Shown here piece by piece: positions 26,656 to 35,589 of a stretch of 50,308 nucleotides of DNA. How positions within the stretch are numbered: position 1 is the first letter of the stretch; each line of letters opens with the position of its first letter. The notes beneath the pieces were generated by a model. It saw only the letters and a list, made by a program, of their open reading frames with translations, did not search any database and was not told where the DNA came from. Origin of the DNA: Selenomonadales bacterium UBA7018 (GTDB taxonomy: Bacteria; Bacillota; Negativicutes; Selenomonadales; Selenomonadaceae). The translations under genes and the position numbers were made by a program. The stretch covers positions 33,624-83,931 of the forward strand of contig DJWY01000029.1 in assembly GCA_002448305.1 (NCBI GenBank), written 5' to 3'.

Positions 26656-28446
26656 TTATTGACCTTTTTTCGGGATATTTTGTAATGCAAATGCCTTTTC
26701 CATGATAATTCGCCCGATTGGAACTGCTGAACTCGCGCCGTAGCCGCCTTGCTCCACGATTACCGCCACTGAAATTGTCGGATTGTCAAAAGGTCCGTAG
26801 CCGACGAACCAACCATGGTCTGTTCCTTGCGAATTTTCCGCCGTACCAGTTTTTCCGGCTATGTCGTAGGGAAATCCGATAAAATTCTGCGCCGCCGTGC
26901 CGTTTACTGTGACATCGTGCAATCCTTGCTGTACTAATTGAATTACCCACGGCTCAACCTGCAATTCGCTCAATAATTCCGGCTGAAAATCTTTTATGAC
27001 TTCTTTATCCTGCGTGACTATCTGTTTTACGACGTGCGGTTTAAATCTTTTGCCGTTGGCGGCTATTTCTCCCATTACCATTGCCGCTTGAAGGGGCGTT
27101 ACCAAATTAAATCCTTGTCCAATCGCCGCGTCCATGACTTCAGACAAATAAAAATCGTCTTCGTAGACTTCGCGCTTATATTCTTTCCAATCTGCCAGTC
27201 CGGGCGACTCATAAGGCAAATCAATGCCCGTCGGCTTGCCTAAACCGAACATTCTAGCGTATTCTTCCAATAAATCGACGCCCAAACGGTTTCCGCACTC
27301 GTAAAAGTAGACGTTATCGGAATGACTTAACGCCGCGTGGAAATTTAGCCAGCCTAAAGCCTCTCCACCGGCATTTCCTTTGGGAACGAGCCAATGCGTA
27401 CCGCTATCGAAAATCAATTCGTCGGGAAGAACTCTTCCAGTCGCAAGCGCGGCGGTTCCAGTAACAATTTTGAACGTTGAACCGGGCGGATATTCGCCGG
27501 TAATCGCTTTATTGTCCATTGGGTGATAAGGATTGTTGTTAATTGCGTTCCAATCCTTAGTTGAAATGCCATGAGCGAATAAATTTGGGTCGAAAGCGGG
27601 ACGGCTGACCATAGCGAGCACTTCGCCTGTCTGCGGATTCAAAACGACCGCCGCCGCCGCATTACAGCTTAATTGTTTCAACATATTATCAACTGCAGCC
27701 TCTGCTACCTCTTGCAAGTCCTTATCTATCGTCAAAATTAAATCGTAACCTGGTTTCGGCTCTTTTTTTCCCAAAATTTGAACGGGCTTGCCCGCGACGT
27801 CAACTTCAACTTGCTCTCCGCCGTTTTCGCCGCGAATTTCTTTATCGTAAACGCGCTCCAAGCCGAATTTCCCGACAATATCGCCGGATTTATAGCCTTC
27901 TTCCTTTTTTTTCTCCAATTCAGCGTCGGAAATTTCGCTGACGTAGCCGAAAGTATGCGCGCCTTCCTGTTTCAGCGCGTAATTTCTAATCGGTTGGACT
28001 TCGATAACCACTCCGCGATATAATTCTTTTTGCTCTTCGATGATAGTAACAATGTCCTGCGTAACGTCTGGACGAATTCTAATGGGGTCGAAGCCGTAAT
28101 GAACTGAAATTTTCTGCTGAATTTCTTCAATAGGGACGTTAAGAAGTTTAGAAACGCGCTCGACGACTTCGGGCTTAATAGGTTCGGTGAGCGGCAGGAG
28201 CGAAACGGAAAATCCTGGACGATTTGAGACTAAAACTTTGCCGTTGCGGTCGTAGAAGGTGCCACGAGGAGCCATAGACGGAATAATTCGGATTCTATTG
28301 CCGTCGGCAAGATGGGCGTAATATTCTCCGTCATAAATTTGCAAATAACCGACGCGAGCGATTAAAATTGCGATAATAACTGTAAAAATAATCGCCAATG
28401 TCTTCAGACGCCCAACATATTCTTCCGCGTTATTATTTTCAAGCAC
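26656..28446 (-). CDS. mrdA: Penicillin-binding protein 2 (peptidoglycan D,D-transpeptidase MrdA)
   Basis: The 596-residue class B PBP has an N-terminal transmembrane segment (LKTLAIIFTVIIAILIARVGYLQ), a pedestal region (MAPRGTFYDRNGKVL) and the transpeptidase domain. Catalytic motifs are present: SxxK in PPGSTFKIVTG, SxN in LSHSDNVYFYE and KTG in IAGKTGTAEN. It crosslinks peptidoglycan in the periplasm during elongation with RodA and MreB. The GTG at 28446, 9 bases after AAGGAGG, is chosen; the in-frame ATG 13 codons earlier lies within the repeat-rich intergenic region. Confidence 0.95.
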   Translation of the reverse strand: MLENNNAEEYVGRLKTLAIIFTVIIAILIARVGYLQIYDGEYYAHLADGNRIRIIPSMAPRGTFYDRNGKVLVSNRPGFSVSLLPLTEPIKPEVVERVSKLLNVPIEEIQQKISVHYGFDPIRIRPDVTQDIVTIIEEQKELYRGVVIEVQPIRNYALKQEGAHTFGYVSEISDAELEKKKEEGYKSGDIVGKFGLERVYDKEIRGENGGEQVEVDVAGKPVQILGKKEPKPGYDLILTIDKDLQEVAEAAVDNMLKQLSCNAAAAVVLNPQTGEVLAMVSRPAFDPNLFAHGISTKDWNAINNNPYHPMDNKAITGEYPPGSTFKIVTGTAALATGRVLPDELIFDSGTHWLVPKGNAGGEALGWLNFHAALSHSDNVYFYECGNRLGVDLLEEYARMFGLGKPTGIDLPYESPGLADWKEYKREVYEDDFYLSEVMDAAIGQGFNLVTPLQAAMVMGEIAANGKRFKPHVVKQIVTQDKEVIKDFQPELLSELQVEPWVIQLVQQGLHDVTVNGTAAQNFIGFPYDIAGKTGTAENSQGTDHGWFVGYGPFDNPTISVAVIVEQGGYGASSAVPIGRIIMEKAFALQNIPKKGQ

Positions 28447-28466
28447 AGCTGTAATCCTCCTTTTTA

Positions 28467-28516
28467 GGTTATAGGTTAATAGCACTAATAACCTAACTAA
28501 TAACCACCTAATAACC
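28467..28516. promoter_or_regulatory. Three CTAATAACC direct repeats in the mrdA/decarboxylase divergent interval
   Basis: CTAATAACC occurs at 28485-28493, 28497-28505 and 28508-28516, spaced 12 and 11 bp, about one helical turn. GGTTATAGGTTAATAG at 28468-28483 is an imperfect inverted match. The arrangement could be an operator or a hairpin between the two divergent genes. Confidence 0.45.
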
Positions 28517-28556
28517 TAATTCTTTAAAATTATAACATGCAAAGGAGAAATTGAAA

Positions 28557-29981
28557 GTGGGAAAAAATATTTCCGCGCCTATAGTGGAAGCGATGAAAAA
28601 ATATTCAAGCGACGGCGTTTTAGCGTTCCACACGCCCGGACATAAGCAAGGACGCGGGGCGCATGAATTTTTACGCGAACTTTTGACATTAGAAGGCTTG
28701 AGGCAAGAAGTTTCGCTAATGGAAGAGCTAGACGACTTGCACGCGCCGCAAAGTTGCATAAAAGAGGCGCAAAGATTAGCGGCAAAGCTTTGGCACGCGG
28801 ACGAAACGATATTTTTTGTGAATGGAACGACCTCAGCAATACAAGCAATGATTTTAGGGACACTCAAGGCGGGCGATTTAGTATTTATCCCGCGAAACGC
28901 GCACAGGTCGGTTATTTCGGGGCTAATTTTATCGGGCGCGGTGCCAATTTTCCTGCCGATAGAATTTGACGCAGAATTAAAAGTTCCACTAAATGTGAGC
29001 GTCGCGACGATTGAGCGAGCGATAAAAAAATACCCGCAAGCGCGAGCGATTTTATTAGTGTCGCCGAATTATTACGGCGTGGCGGCGGATTTGGAAAAAA
29101 TATCGGTGTTGGCGCATGAAGCCAGAATGATTTTGCTGATAGACGAGGCGCACGGGGCGCATTTGCAATTTTGCGAGGAATTGCCGCGTTCAGCGATGGA
29201 TTCGGGCGCAGATTTAGCGGCGCAATCGACGCATAAACTTTTAGGGGCGTTGACGCAATGTTCAATGCTAATGTTCAGGAAAAAATTTGCGGAGCGCGTA
29301 AAATTTGCCGCGAGTTTACTGCAAACGACCAGTCCGAATCAAATTTTATTAGCGTCATTGGACATAGCGCGGTTGCAAATGGAGCTTGAAGGGCGGGAAA
29401 AAGTTTCGCGGGCGGTCGAGTTAGCTAAAAGCCTCCGCGCAGAGATAAAATTGATTGACGGGCTTAGAACATTCGACGCGGCGGAAAATTTTGCATTAGA
29501 CGCGACGAAAGTCACAGTGAACGTAGAAAATTTAGGGTTAAGCGGCTACGAGGCGGAAAAAATCCTGCGCGAAGAATTAAAAGTTCAATGCGAACTATCA
29601 GACGCGGCGAATTTATTATTTTTGATAACGTATGCTGACGACGAGCAAACAATTTCGGGATTAGTGGACGCGCTAAAGAAATTATCTTTTTACAGGCGAA
29701 AAATTTCACCAAAACCATTCCTAATTCCTAATTCCTCATTCATAATTGCTTCTTTGTCGCCAAGAGAAACATTTTATACGCCGGTTGAAGTAGTCGCGCT
29801 GAAAAAAGCTGTTGGGCGAATCTGCGCGGAAGAAATAACATTTTATCCGCCAGGAATCCCGCTATTAATGCCAGGAGAAAAAATTTCGGCGGAAGTTGTC
29901 GAAGCGATAAAAAAATCAGTCGGCAAAGTGTTTGGCGCGGCAGATAAAACATTATTGACGATAAAAGTTGTCGCGAAATAA
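28557..29981 (+). CDS. Orn/Lys/Arg decarboxylase family protein (PLP-dependent; SpeA/YaaO-like)
   Basis: The 474-residue fold-type I PLP enzyme has FHTPGHKQGRG near its start, INGTTSA-like FVNGTTSAIQAMIL, IDEAHGAH and the Schiff-base Lys227 in STHKLLGAL, plus the short C-terminal domain (TFYTPVEVVALKKAVGRI, FYPPGIPLLMPGE). Firmicutes relatives decarboxylate arginine or lysine to polyamine precursors; the exact substrate is uncertain. GTG 28557 sits 9 bases after AAAGGAG; the TTG at 28551 is too close to it. Near 29.72-29.75 kb a repeated CTAATTC stretch encodes an odd NSSFII segment. It ends at a strong terminator. Confidence 0.88.
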   Translation: MGKNISAPIVEAMKKYSSDGVLAFHTPGHKQGRGAHEFLRELLTLEGLRQEVSLMEELDDLHAPQSCIKEAQRLAAKLWHADETIFFVNGTTSAIQAMILGTLKAGDLVFIPRNAHRSVISGLILSGAVPIFLPIEFDAELKVPLNVSVATIERAIKKYPQARAILLVSPNYYGVAADLEKISVLAHEARMILLIDEAHGAHLQFCEELPRSAMDSGADLAAQSTHKLLGALTQCSMLMFRKKFAERVKFAASLLQTTSPNQILLASLDIARLQMELEGREKVSRAVELAKSLRAEIKLIDGLRTFDAAENFALDATKVTVNVENLGLSGYEAEKILREELKVQCELSDAANLLFLITYADDEQTISGLVDALKKLSFYRRKISPKPFLIPNSSFIIASLSPRETFYTPVEVVALKKAVGRICAEEITFYPPGIPLLMPGEKISAEVVEAIKKSVGKVFGAADKTLLTIKVVAK

Positions 29982-29987
29982 ATTTTT

Positions 29988-30020
29988 AGCCCCAATCCCT
30001 ATGCGGGGCTTATTTTTTTT
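29988..30020 (+). terminator. Intrinsic terminator after the decarboxylase gene
   Basis: Stem AGCCCC / GGGGCT with an 11-base loop, followed by TA and eight T. Confidence 0.85.
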
Positions 30021-30045
30021 GTGCGACTGATATAAAATTTACGCT

Positions 30046-30969
30046 ATGAAGAAATATTTTTTATCAAGATTAATTCAACTCGTACCGATTTTATTCGGGA
30101 TAACTTTCCTGACGTTCGGCATGATGCAATTCGCCGCAGGTGACGCCGTTGATATAATTTATGAGCAATCGGGAAGCGTTTCAGAAGAAATTAAAGCCGC
30201 AAAACGCGCTGAACTCGGACTCGACCAGCCGTTTATGATTCAATACGGAAATTGGCTCGGCGGAGTTTTAACGGGCGATATGGGGCGTTCGTTTATAAGC
30301 GGCAAGCTCGTATTTGAAACTTTCGCTGAAAAATTGCCCGCGACGTTTGAATTAATGCTAGTTTCAATCCTGCTGACGATTTTTTTCGCTATCCCGCTCG
30401 GAATTTTAGCCGCAATCAATCAAAATCGCCCACTAGATTATTTTATCCGAAGTTTAACTTTTATCGGCAATTCAATGCCAAATTTTTTCGTCGGATTATT
30501 ATTGATTTACTTCCTCGCGTTGAAATTAAATCTTCTGCCGATAATCGGTCAAAGCGTGATTATGCCCGCGCTGACTTTGACAATTTCAATGGCGGCAAAA
30601 TATACGCGGCAAATTCGCGCAGTTGTCCTAGAAGAACTCGATAAACCCTATGTAATCGGCGCAAGGAGTCGCGGCGTTCCGGAATTTACGATTTTAACTA
30701 AAAGTGTTCTGCGCTCGACGCTGATTATGATTATAACTTTGCTTGCGCTGTCAATCGGCTCGCTTTTGGGCGGCACGGCGATTGTTGAGACAATTTTTAT
30801 GTGGGACGGCGTCGGGAAAATGGCAGTCGACGCGATTTTAATGCGTGATTATCCGCTGATTCAAGCTTACGTCGTTTGGATGGCGATAATTTATGTGTTC
30901 GTGAACCTCGCGGCGGATTTATTGTACTTTTTCTTCGATCCGCGCGTCCGTTACGGTGAAAAATCATGA
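30046..30969 (+). CDS. Dpp/Opp/Nik-type ABC transporter permease, subunit 1 (DppB-like)
   Basis: A 307-residue inner-membrane permease with an N-terminal helix (FLSRLIQLVPILFGITFLTF), family sequences such as LGLDQPFMIQYGNWLGGVLTGDMGRSF, and a C-terminal EAA-like loop (GARSRGVPEFTILTKSVLR). It probably imports peptides or nickel. Its last 4 bases overlap the second permease. Confidence 0.9.
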   Translation: MKKYFLSRLIQLVPILFGITFLTFGMMQFAAGDAVDIIYEQSGSVSEEIKAAKRAELGLDQPFMIQYGNWLGGVLTGDMGRSFISGKLVFETFAEKLPATFELMLVSILLTIFFAIPLGILAAINQNRPLDYFIRSLTFIGNSMPNFFVGLLLIYFLALKLNLLPIIGQSVIMPALTLTISMAAKYTRQIRAVVLEELDKPYVIGARSRGVPEFTILTKSVLRSTLIMIITLLALSIGSLLGGTAIVETIFMWDGVGKMAVDAILMRDYPLIQAYVVWMAIIYVFVNLAADLLYFFFDPRVRYGEKS

Positions 30970-31760
30970 AAAATTTAGCTCCATACCTTGCGGCGGCGGG
31001 AATTTTGATTTTTATCGCAGTCTTCGCCGATTTTTTAACGCCTTTCGACCCTTACGAACAAAATTTAGCTAATGCACTCGCTCCGCCAAACGAAATTAAC
31101 CTTTTGGGCACCGATAGATACGGTCGCGACGTTTTATCCAGAGTAATTATCGGTTCGCAAACGACTTTATGCGCTTCTTTGCTACTTTTAGCGACAATTT
31201 CTGTTGTCGGTAGCCTTATCGGAGCGATTTGCGGCTATAAAGGCGGGCGGCTCGACGTTTTCTTAATGCGCATGTCCGATATTTTTCTTGCTTTTCCGCA
31301 AATGGTCTTCGCAATCGCGGCGGCGGGCGCATTAGGCGGCGGATTATTGAACGCGGCGGCTGCTTTAGCGATAATCGGCTGGCCAAAATACGCAAGAATT
31401 GCTCGCGGGCTCGTTTTATCGATTAAATCTTTGCCATATTTCGACGCCGCGAAAATGTCCGGCTCAAATTCCGTTCAAATTCTCTTCAATCACGTTTTCC
31501 CGAACATTTTGGGCACAATTTTAGTCACAGCCGCCTTAGATATTGGAACAATCATTATGGAATTGGCAGGGCTATCATTTTTAGGATTGGGGGCAATGCC
31601 GCCAACTGCCGAATGGGGCGCGATGATGAATAACGGTCGCTCTATGCTACAAACTGCGCCTTGGGTGATTATCGCACCAGGCACCGCGATTTTCATAACG
31701 GTCGCGACGTTTAATTTGCTCGGCGATAAGTTGCGCGACTTTCTCGGCGAGCAACGTTGA
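30966..31760 (+). CDS. Dpp/Opp/Nik-type ABC transporter permease, subunit 2 (DppC-like)
   Basis: The 264-residue partner permease has LLGTDRYGRDVLSRVIIGSQ, MRMSDIFLAFPQMVFAIA and the EAA-like loop AAKMSGSNSVQILFNHVFPN, as in DppC/NikC. It starts by ATGA overlap with subunit 1. It has no substrate-binding protein or ATPase next to it; an insertion-sequence remnant follows, so the remaining genes may have been lost or moved. Confidence 0.9.
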   Translation: MKNLAPYLAAAGILIFIAVFADFLTPFDPYEQNLANALAPPNEINLLGTDRYGRDVLSRVIIGSQTTLCASLLLLATISVVGSLIGAICGYKGGRLDVFLMRMSDIFLAFPQMVFAIAAAGALGGGLLNAAAALAIIGWPKYARIARGLVLSIKSLPYFDAAKMSGSNSVQILFNHVFPNILGTILVTAALDIGTIIMELAGLSFLGLGAMPPTAEWGAMMNNGRSMLQTAPWVIIAPGTAIFITVATFNLLGDKLRDFLGEQR

Positions 31761-32013
31761 AAATTTTTCCAATGCAAGATAAAATATTTCTAATGACATT
31801 TTTAGAGGTTATAAAATGAAAATTGCAATTATCATCCGCGCCGTAAGATATATAAGGCGAATTGACTTCTAAAACTAACTAATGTAAGATGAAAATCCTA
31901 AAGAATATTGAGGAAAGGAGAAGTCTTGCGTTTGAAAACGGCTGAAATCGAAAAAGCAATGCTAGCGGTAGGCTGTTTAGCAAGAGATAGGGCGCGTGCA
32001 GAGTCCTCCTGGC

Positions 32014-32131
32014 AATTTAAAGACCTTGCCCGGTAGGAGCCGCAGAAGTGATAGGTCACAAGTACACACCTACCGTGGGACACACGGGAATTTACGCCTT
32101 TGGAGACCATGTAAAATGGTCGTTGAATTAG
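32014..32131 (+). pseudogene. tnpB: Degraded 3' end of an IS605-type tnpB
   Basis: One frame reads LPVGAAEVIGHKY, then VGHTGIYAFGDHVKWSLN and a stop at 32129-32131. HTGIYAFGDHV-like endings followed by a short tail are common at the C-terminus of TnpB in Firmicutes IS605-type elements. An upstream neighbouring frame (PPGNLKTLPG) carries what looks like the preceding segment, so at least one frameshift is present. The catalytic RuvC region is gone. Recognition is by pattern and not from a database match. Confidence 0.6.
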
Positions 32132-32165
32132 GAATCCCTCCGGCTTTAGCCGTGGGGAGTGTCAA
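32132..32165 (+). mobile_element. IS200/IS605-type right end (possible omega-RNA 3' end)
   Basis: GAATCCCTCCGGC, a TTTA loop, GCCGTGGGGAGTGTCAA: the small hairpin and the GTGTCAA terminus are the pattern I associate with right ends of IS605-type elements, where the omega-RNA scaffold of TnpB ends and the guide begins in the flanking DNA. The guide would start at 32166 (CGGTTCAACAAATATTGATG). Confidence 0.6.
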
Positions 32166-32315
32166 CGGTTCAACAAATATTGATGTCGTTTCGTATATTA
32201 CGCGACTTTAGAAGAATTCAAAAACTTTCTTTCCGAATTTTGAAATGCTTTTCAACCTTGTAGCTTTTCGGCGCGTAATCGTCAGGCAGTTACTTTTGCG
32301 GTCTAAAATTAAAAA

Positions 32316-32351
32316 AATACATCGGGAAAAATTTTCACCGGTGTATTTTTT
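32316..32351. terminator. Intrinsic terminator of the RND operon
   Basis: Stem AATACATCGG / CCGGTGTATT (one G-U pair) with T-runs on both strands. It ends the minus-strand pump operon. Confidence 0.8.
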
Positions 32352-32379
32352 CGCTTATATACTTTTACTACTTCCTTGC

Positions 32380-35300
32380 TCAATCCGTTGACGAGGAACT
32401 TTTTTCAAGATTTACTTTGACTTTATCTTTGCGGAAAAGTTTTTCTACAATCTTTTGAACCACGACGAAGAAAACAGGAATTAAGAATATCCCTAAGAAG
32501 GTCGCGACAGTCATTCCGCCGACGACCGCAACACCCATAGAATTTCTAGCCGCTGAGCCTGCGCCCGTAGCCGTCGCCAAAGGAAGACAGCCGATTATAA
32601 ATGCAAAGGACGTCATCAATATTGGGCGAAGTCGCAAGCCTGCCGATTCCAAAGACGCTTTAACTGCTTCCATGCCCTTATCCGTGCGGACTTTTGCAAA
32701 CTCGACAATCAATATCGCGTTTTTAGCCGCAAGCCCCATTATCATTATAACGCCAATTTGCATGTAAATGCTATTTTGAAAACCGGGATTGCCTACGCCA
32801 AGAGTATTCGTGTAGATATTCAAAACGAATTCGGAAAGCAATGCCCCGAAAACGCCCGTCGGAACAGTCATCAAAACCGAAAATGGAACCGACCAACTTT
32901 CATACAGCGCGGCAAGACATAAGAAGACGAAAATCAACGCCAACGCCATAACTTGTCCCGTCGAGCCAGATGCTTTTTGCTCTTCGCGAGATTGTCCAGA
33001 CCATTCGACGCCAAAACCTGTCGGCGCAACTTCATTAACGACGCTTGTCAACGCTGCCATTGCTTGACCGGATGAATATCCTTCAGCCGGTTGAGCTTGA
33101 ATTAGGACGGAGCGTTTTCCATTAAAGCGCGTGACTTGCGTCGTGCCGGTGTTTAGTTTATAACTTATCAAAGTATCGAGCGGCACAAATTGCCCCATAT
33201 CTCCTCTGACGAACATAAATTTCAGCATATCGACTTCACCGCGAAAATAAACGTCCGATTGCATAACAACTTTGTATGTTCTGCCAAATCTGTCGTAGTC
33301 GTCAATCTGCATACCGCCGAAATTTACTTGCAACGCGCTGTAAACGTCCGCGAGATTCACGCCGAGCATTTTGATTTTTTTCTGGTCGAGTTCGTATTTG
33401 TAGCTGGGCGAAGTCACGCTGAAAGTTGTATTAACGCCTTGAAGTTCAGGACGAGTATTAGCTACGTTGACGATTTTATCAGTGATGTCAGAAAGCTCGG
33501 TGTCGGAGTGGCTTTCCAAGTCAATAAGTTGCATTGTCAAGCCGCCAACTTGACCGAGTCCGGGCAATGCGGGAGGGTTAGCACCCATTACAAAAGCTTC
33601 AGGAGCTACGCCATTGCCTACCATAAAAACATTTTCAATCGCGGCATTTACCGACTTTTCAAAATCTGTTCGTTCTGCCCAAGGATACATACTTAAAAAC
33701 AACGTTGCCGCCGAAGACTTTGTACCGTTGGAAATTATATTGTAACCAGCAATCGAAATGACGTCTTTAATGCCAGGAACATTTTCGCGAATGGCGGCGG
33801 CTACCTTGTCTGTAGTCATCGAAGTTCTATTTAGCGAAGTTCCTTCGGGCATCATGACTGCCGCGACAAAATATCCCTGGTCCTCATCGGGAACGAATGT
33901 TGACGGCAATATTTTATACAGCAGACCCGTCAAGCCACAAACAATCAACATAAAGACTATAGCTAATTTAGTTCCGGAAATAACTTTGGCGACAATTCCG
34001 ACGTAAGAATTTTTCGTGCGTTCAAACCAGTTATTGAAGGCGTCGAAAAATTTGCTGAAGAAATTTTTCTTGCCGTGCTCATGTGGTTTAAGAATCATTG
34101 CGCAGAGAGCCGGCGTCAAAGTCAGCGCGACAAATGCCGATAAGCCCATTGAAACGGCGATTGTCAGCGCGAATTGCCGATACAAAATGCCCGTCATGCC
34201 GCCCAAAAATGCTATCGGGATAAAAACTGCCGACAAAACAAACGCGATTGCTACAACCGGTCCTTGCACCTCTTCCATTGCTACTTCCGTTGCCTCGACG
34301 GGATTTAAGCCGCGTTCCATATGCTGTTCGACGTTTTCTATAACAACTATTGCGTCGTCGACGACAAGTCCGATTGCCAAAACCATTGCAAAAAGTGTTA
34401 GCGTATTTATCGTGAACCCTAAAACCGTAAATGCCGCGAATGTTCCCAAAAGCGATACTGGAACCGCCAAAAGCGGAATTATCGTCGCGCGAAAACTTTG
34501 CAGGAAAATAAAAATTACCAGTACGACCAGAACCAACGCTTCAAAAAAAGTATGTGCGACTTCGTTGATTGACGCTGTGATAAATTCCGTGTTATCAAGA
34601 ACTTGTCCATATTTAATTCCTTCGGGCAAATTCTTTTCTGCTTCTTTAAGGATACGTTTGACTTCGCCGATTGTTTCAAGGGCGTTGGCGTCGCTCGTCA
34701 AGTTGATTATAAATGGCACCGACGTATAGCCGTTAAATTTACCTATGTAAGTATTTGACTGTTGCCCGATTTCAACTCGCGCCACATCTTTTAGGTAGAC
34801 AAATGCGCCCGCGTCGCCGGTTTTTAAAATGATATTCTCGAATTGCTCCGGCGTTTCCAATCTGCCTTGAATTTGTCCGGTATATTCTTTTTCTTGCCCT
34901 TGCGCTACAGGTAATTTGCCTATGGAACCCGCCGCCGCTTGAGCATTTTGCGTTTTGATTGCGCTTTGCACGTCAGCGACCGTTAAGCCAAAGTTCGCGA
35001 GTTTTTCCGGATTTATCCAAATACGTAAGGCATAATTCGCACTCATTATTTGAACTTTGCCGACGCCCTTAACGCGCTTCAAATCATCAGCAATATAAAT
35101 ATCGGCGTAATTTTTTATAAAAGCCGTATCGTAAAGCCCATTGTCGCAGTAGAAAGCAAAAATCATCGCCATATCCTGCGAAGATTTAGAAGTCGTTACG
35201 CCGGACGCAATAACCGTTTCCGGCAAATTTGAATTGGCGGAGGCGACGTTGTTTTGAACTTTAACCGAATCCATATCGCCATCTGTGCCGACTTCAAAAA

Positions 35301-35577
35301 AGACATTTAGTGAATAGCTACCGTCGTCATTTGAATTGGAGCTCATGTAGTCCATACCTTGCGTGCCGTTTACGCGATTTTCTATAACCTGCGCGACGGC
35401 TTGATTGACGACGCTAGCATTTGCCCCCGTATAAAAAGCATCGACAGTGATTGTAGGCGGAGAAATATTTGGGTACTGAGCGATTGGCGTATTAAGTCCC
35501 GCAATTATTCCAATAAGGCTAATTATAATTGCTATGACTATGGCGAAAACCGGTCTGTGAATAAAAAATTTTGCCAC
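32380..35577 (-). CDS. RND multidrug efflux pump, inner-membrane subunit (AcrB/HAE1-type)
   Basis: The 1065-residue protein has the full RND layout: MAKFFIHRPVFAIVIAI at the N-terminus, two large periplasmic loops, and the proton-relay GLVVDDAIVVIENV (Asp-Asp pair in TM4). The C-terminal repeat half has GLAAKNAILIVEFAK. It expels drugs, bile-type detergents or other amphiphiles through a TolC-type outer-membrane channel, which is not encoded here. It starts at a GTG (35577-35575) after GAGGTGG, 12 bases after the adaptor gene. Presence of this pump is strong evidence for a diderm cell. Confidence 0.97.
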   Translation of the reverse strand: MAKFFIHRPVFAIVIAIIISLIGIIAGLNTPIAQYPNISPPTITVDAFYTGANASVVNQAVAQVIENRVNGTQGMDYMSSNSNDDGSYSLNVFFEVGTDGDMDSVKVQNNVASANSNLPETVIASGVTTSKSSQDMAMIFAFYCDNGLYDTAFIKNYADIYIADDLKRVKGVGKVQIMSANYALRIWINPEKLANFGLTVADVQSAIKTQNAQAAAGSIGKLPVAQGQEKEYTGQIQGRLETPEQFENIILKTGDAGAFVYLKDVARVEIGQQSNTYIGKFNGYTSVPFIINLTSDANALETIGEVKRILKEAEKNLPEGIKYGQVLDNTEFITASINEVAHTFFEALVLVVLVIFIFLQSFRATIIPLLAVPVSLLGTFAAFTVLGFTINTLTLFAMVLAIGLVVDDAIVVIENVEQHMERGLNPVEATEVAMEEVQGPVVAIAFVLSAVFIPIAFLGGMTGILYRQFALTIAVSMGLSAFVALTLTPALCAMILKPHEHGKKNFFSKFFDAFNNWFERTKNSYVGIVAKVISGTKLAIVFMLIVCGLTGLLYKILPSTFVPDEDQGYFVAAVMMPEGTSLNRTSMTTDKVAAAIRENVPGIKDVISIAGYNIISNGTKSSAATLFLSMYPWAERTDFEKSVNAAIENVFMVGNGVAPEAFVMGANPPALPGLGQVGGLTMQLIDLESHSDTELSDITDKIVNVANTRPELQGVNTTFSVTSPSYKYELDQKKIKMLGVNLADVYSALQVNFGGMQIDDYDRFGRTYKVVMQSDVYFRGEVDMLKFMFVRGDMGQFVPLDTLISYKLNTGTTQVTRFNGKRSVLIQAQPAEGYSSGQAMAALTSVVNEVAPTGFGVEWSGQSREEQKASGSTGQVMALALIFVFLCLAALYESWSVPFSVLMTVPTGVFGALLSEFVLNIYTNTLGVGNPGFQNSIYMQIGVIMIMGLAAKNAILIVEFAKVRTDKGMEAVKASLESAGLRLRPILMTSFAFIIGCLPLATATGAGSAARNSMGVAVVGGMTVATFLGIFLIPVFFVVVQKIVEKLFRKDKVKVNLEKSSSSTD

Positions 35578-35589
35578 GCTTTATCCACC

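Larger units (their letters stand above)
31761..32379. other. Non-genic interval holding an IS200/IS605-type remnant
   Basis: Apart from the tnpB remnant (32014-32165) the interval contains only very short open stretches, including ATG-started MKIAIIIRAV near 31816 and a TTG-started 36-codon frame at 31926 preceded by AGGAAAGGAG. The terminator of the RND operon lies at its end. I see no functional gene. Confidence 0.5.

Noticed and set aside
31898..32165. A possible RNase P RNA, group II intron or riboswitch, because of the GAGGAAAGGAG and hairpin-rich sequence.
   Set aside because: The conserved cores of those RNAs are not present, while the HTGIYAFGDHV tail plus right-end hairpin fits an IS605 remnant.
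34016..34729. 237-residue plus-strand open frame.
   Set aside because: It is antisense to the RND pump gene, has low-complexity Thr/Ser/Ala composition and no family features.
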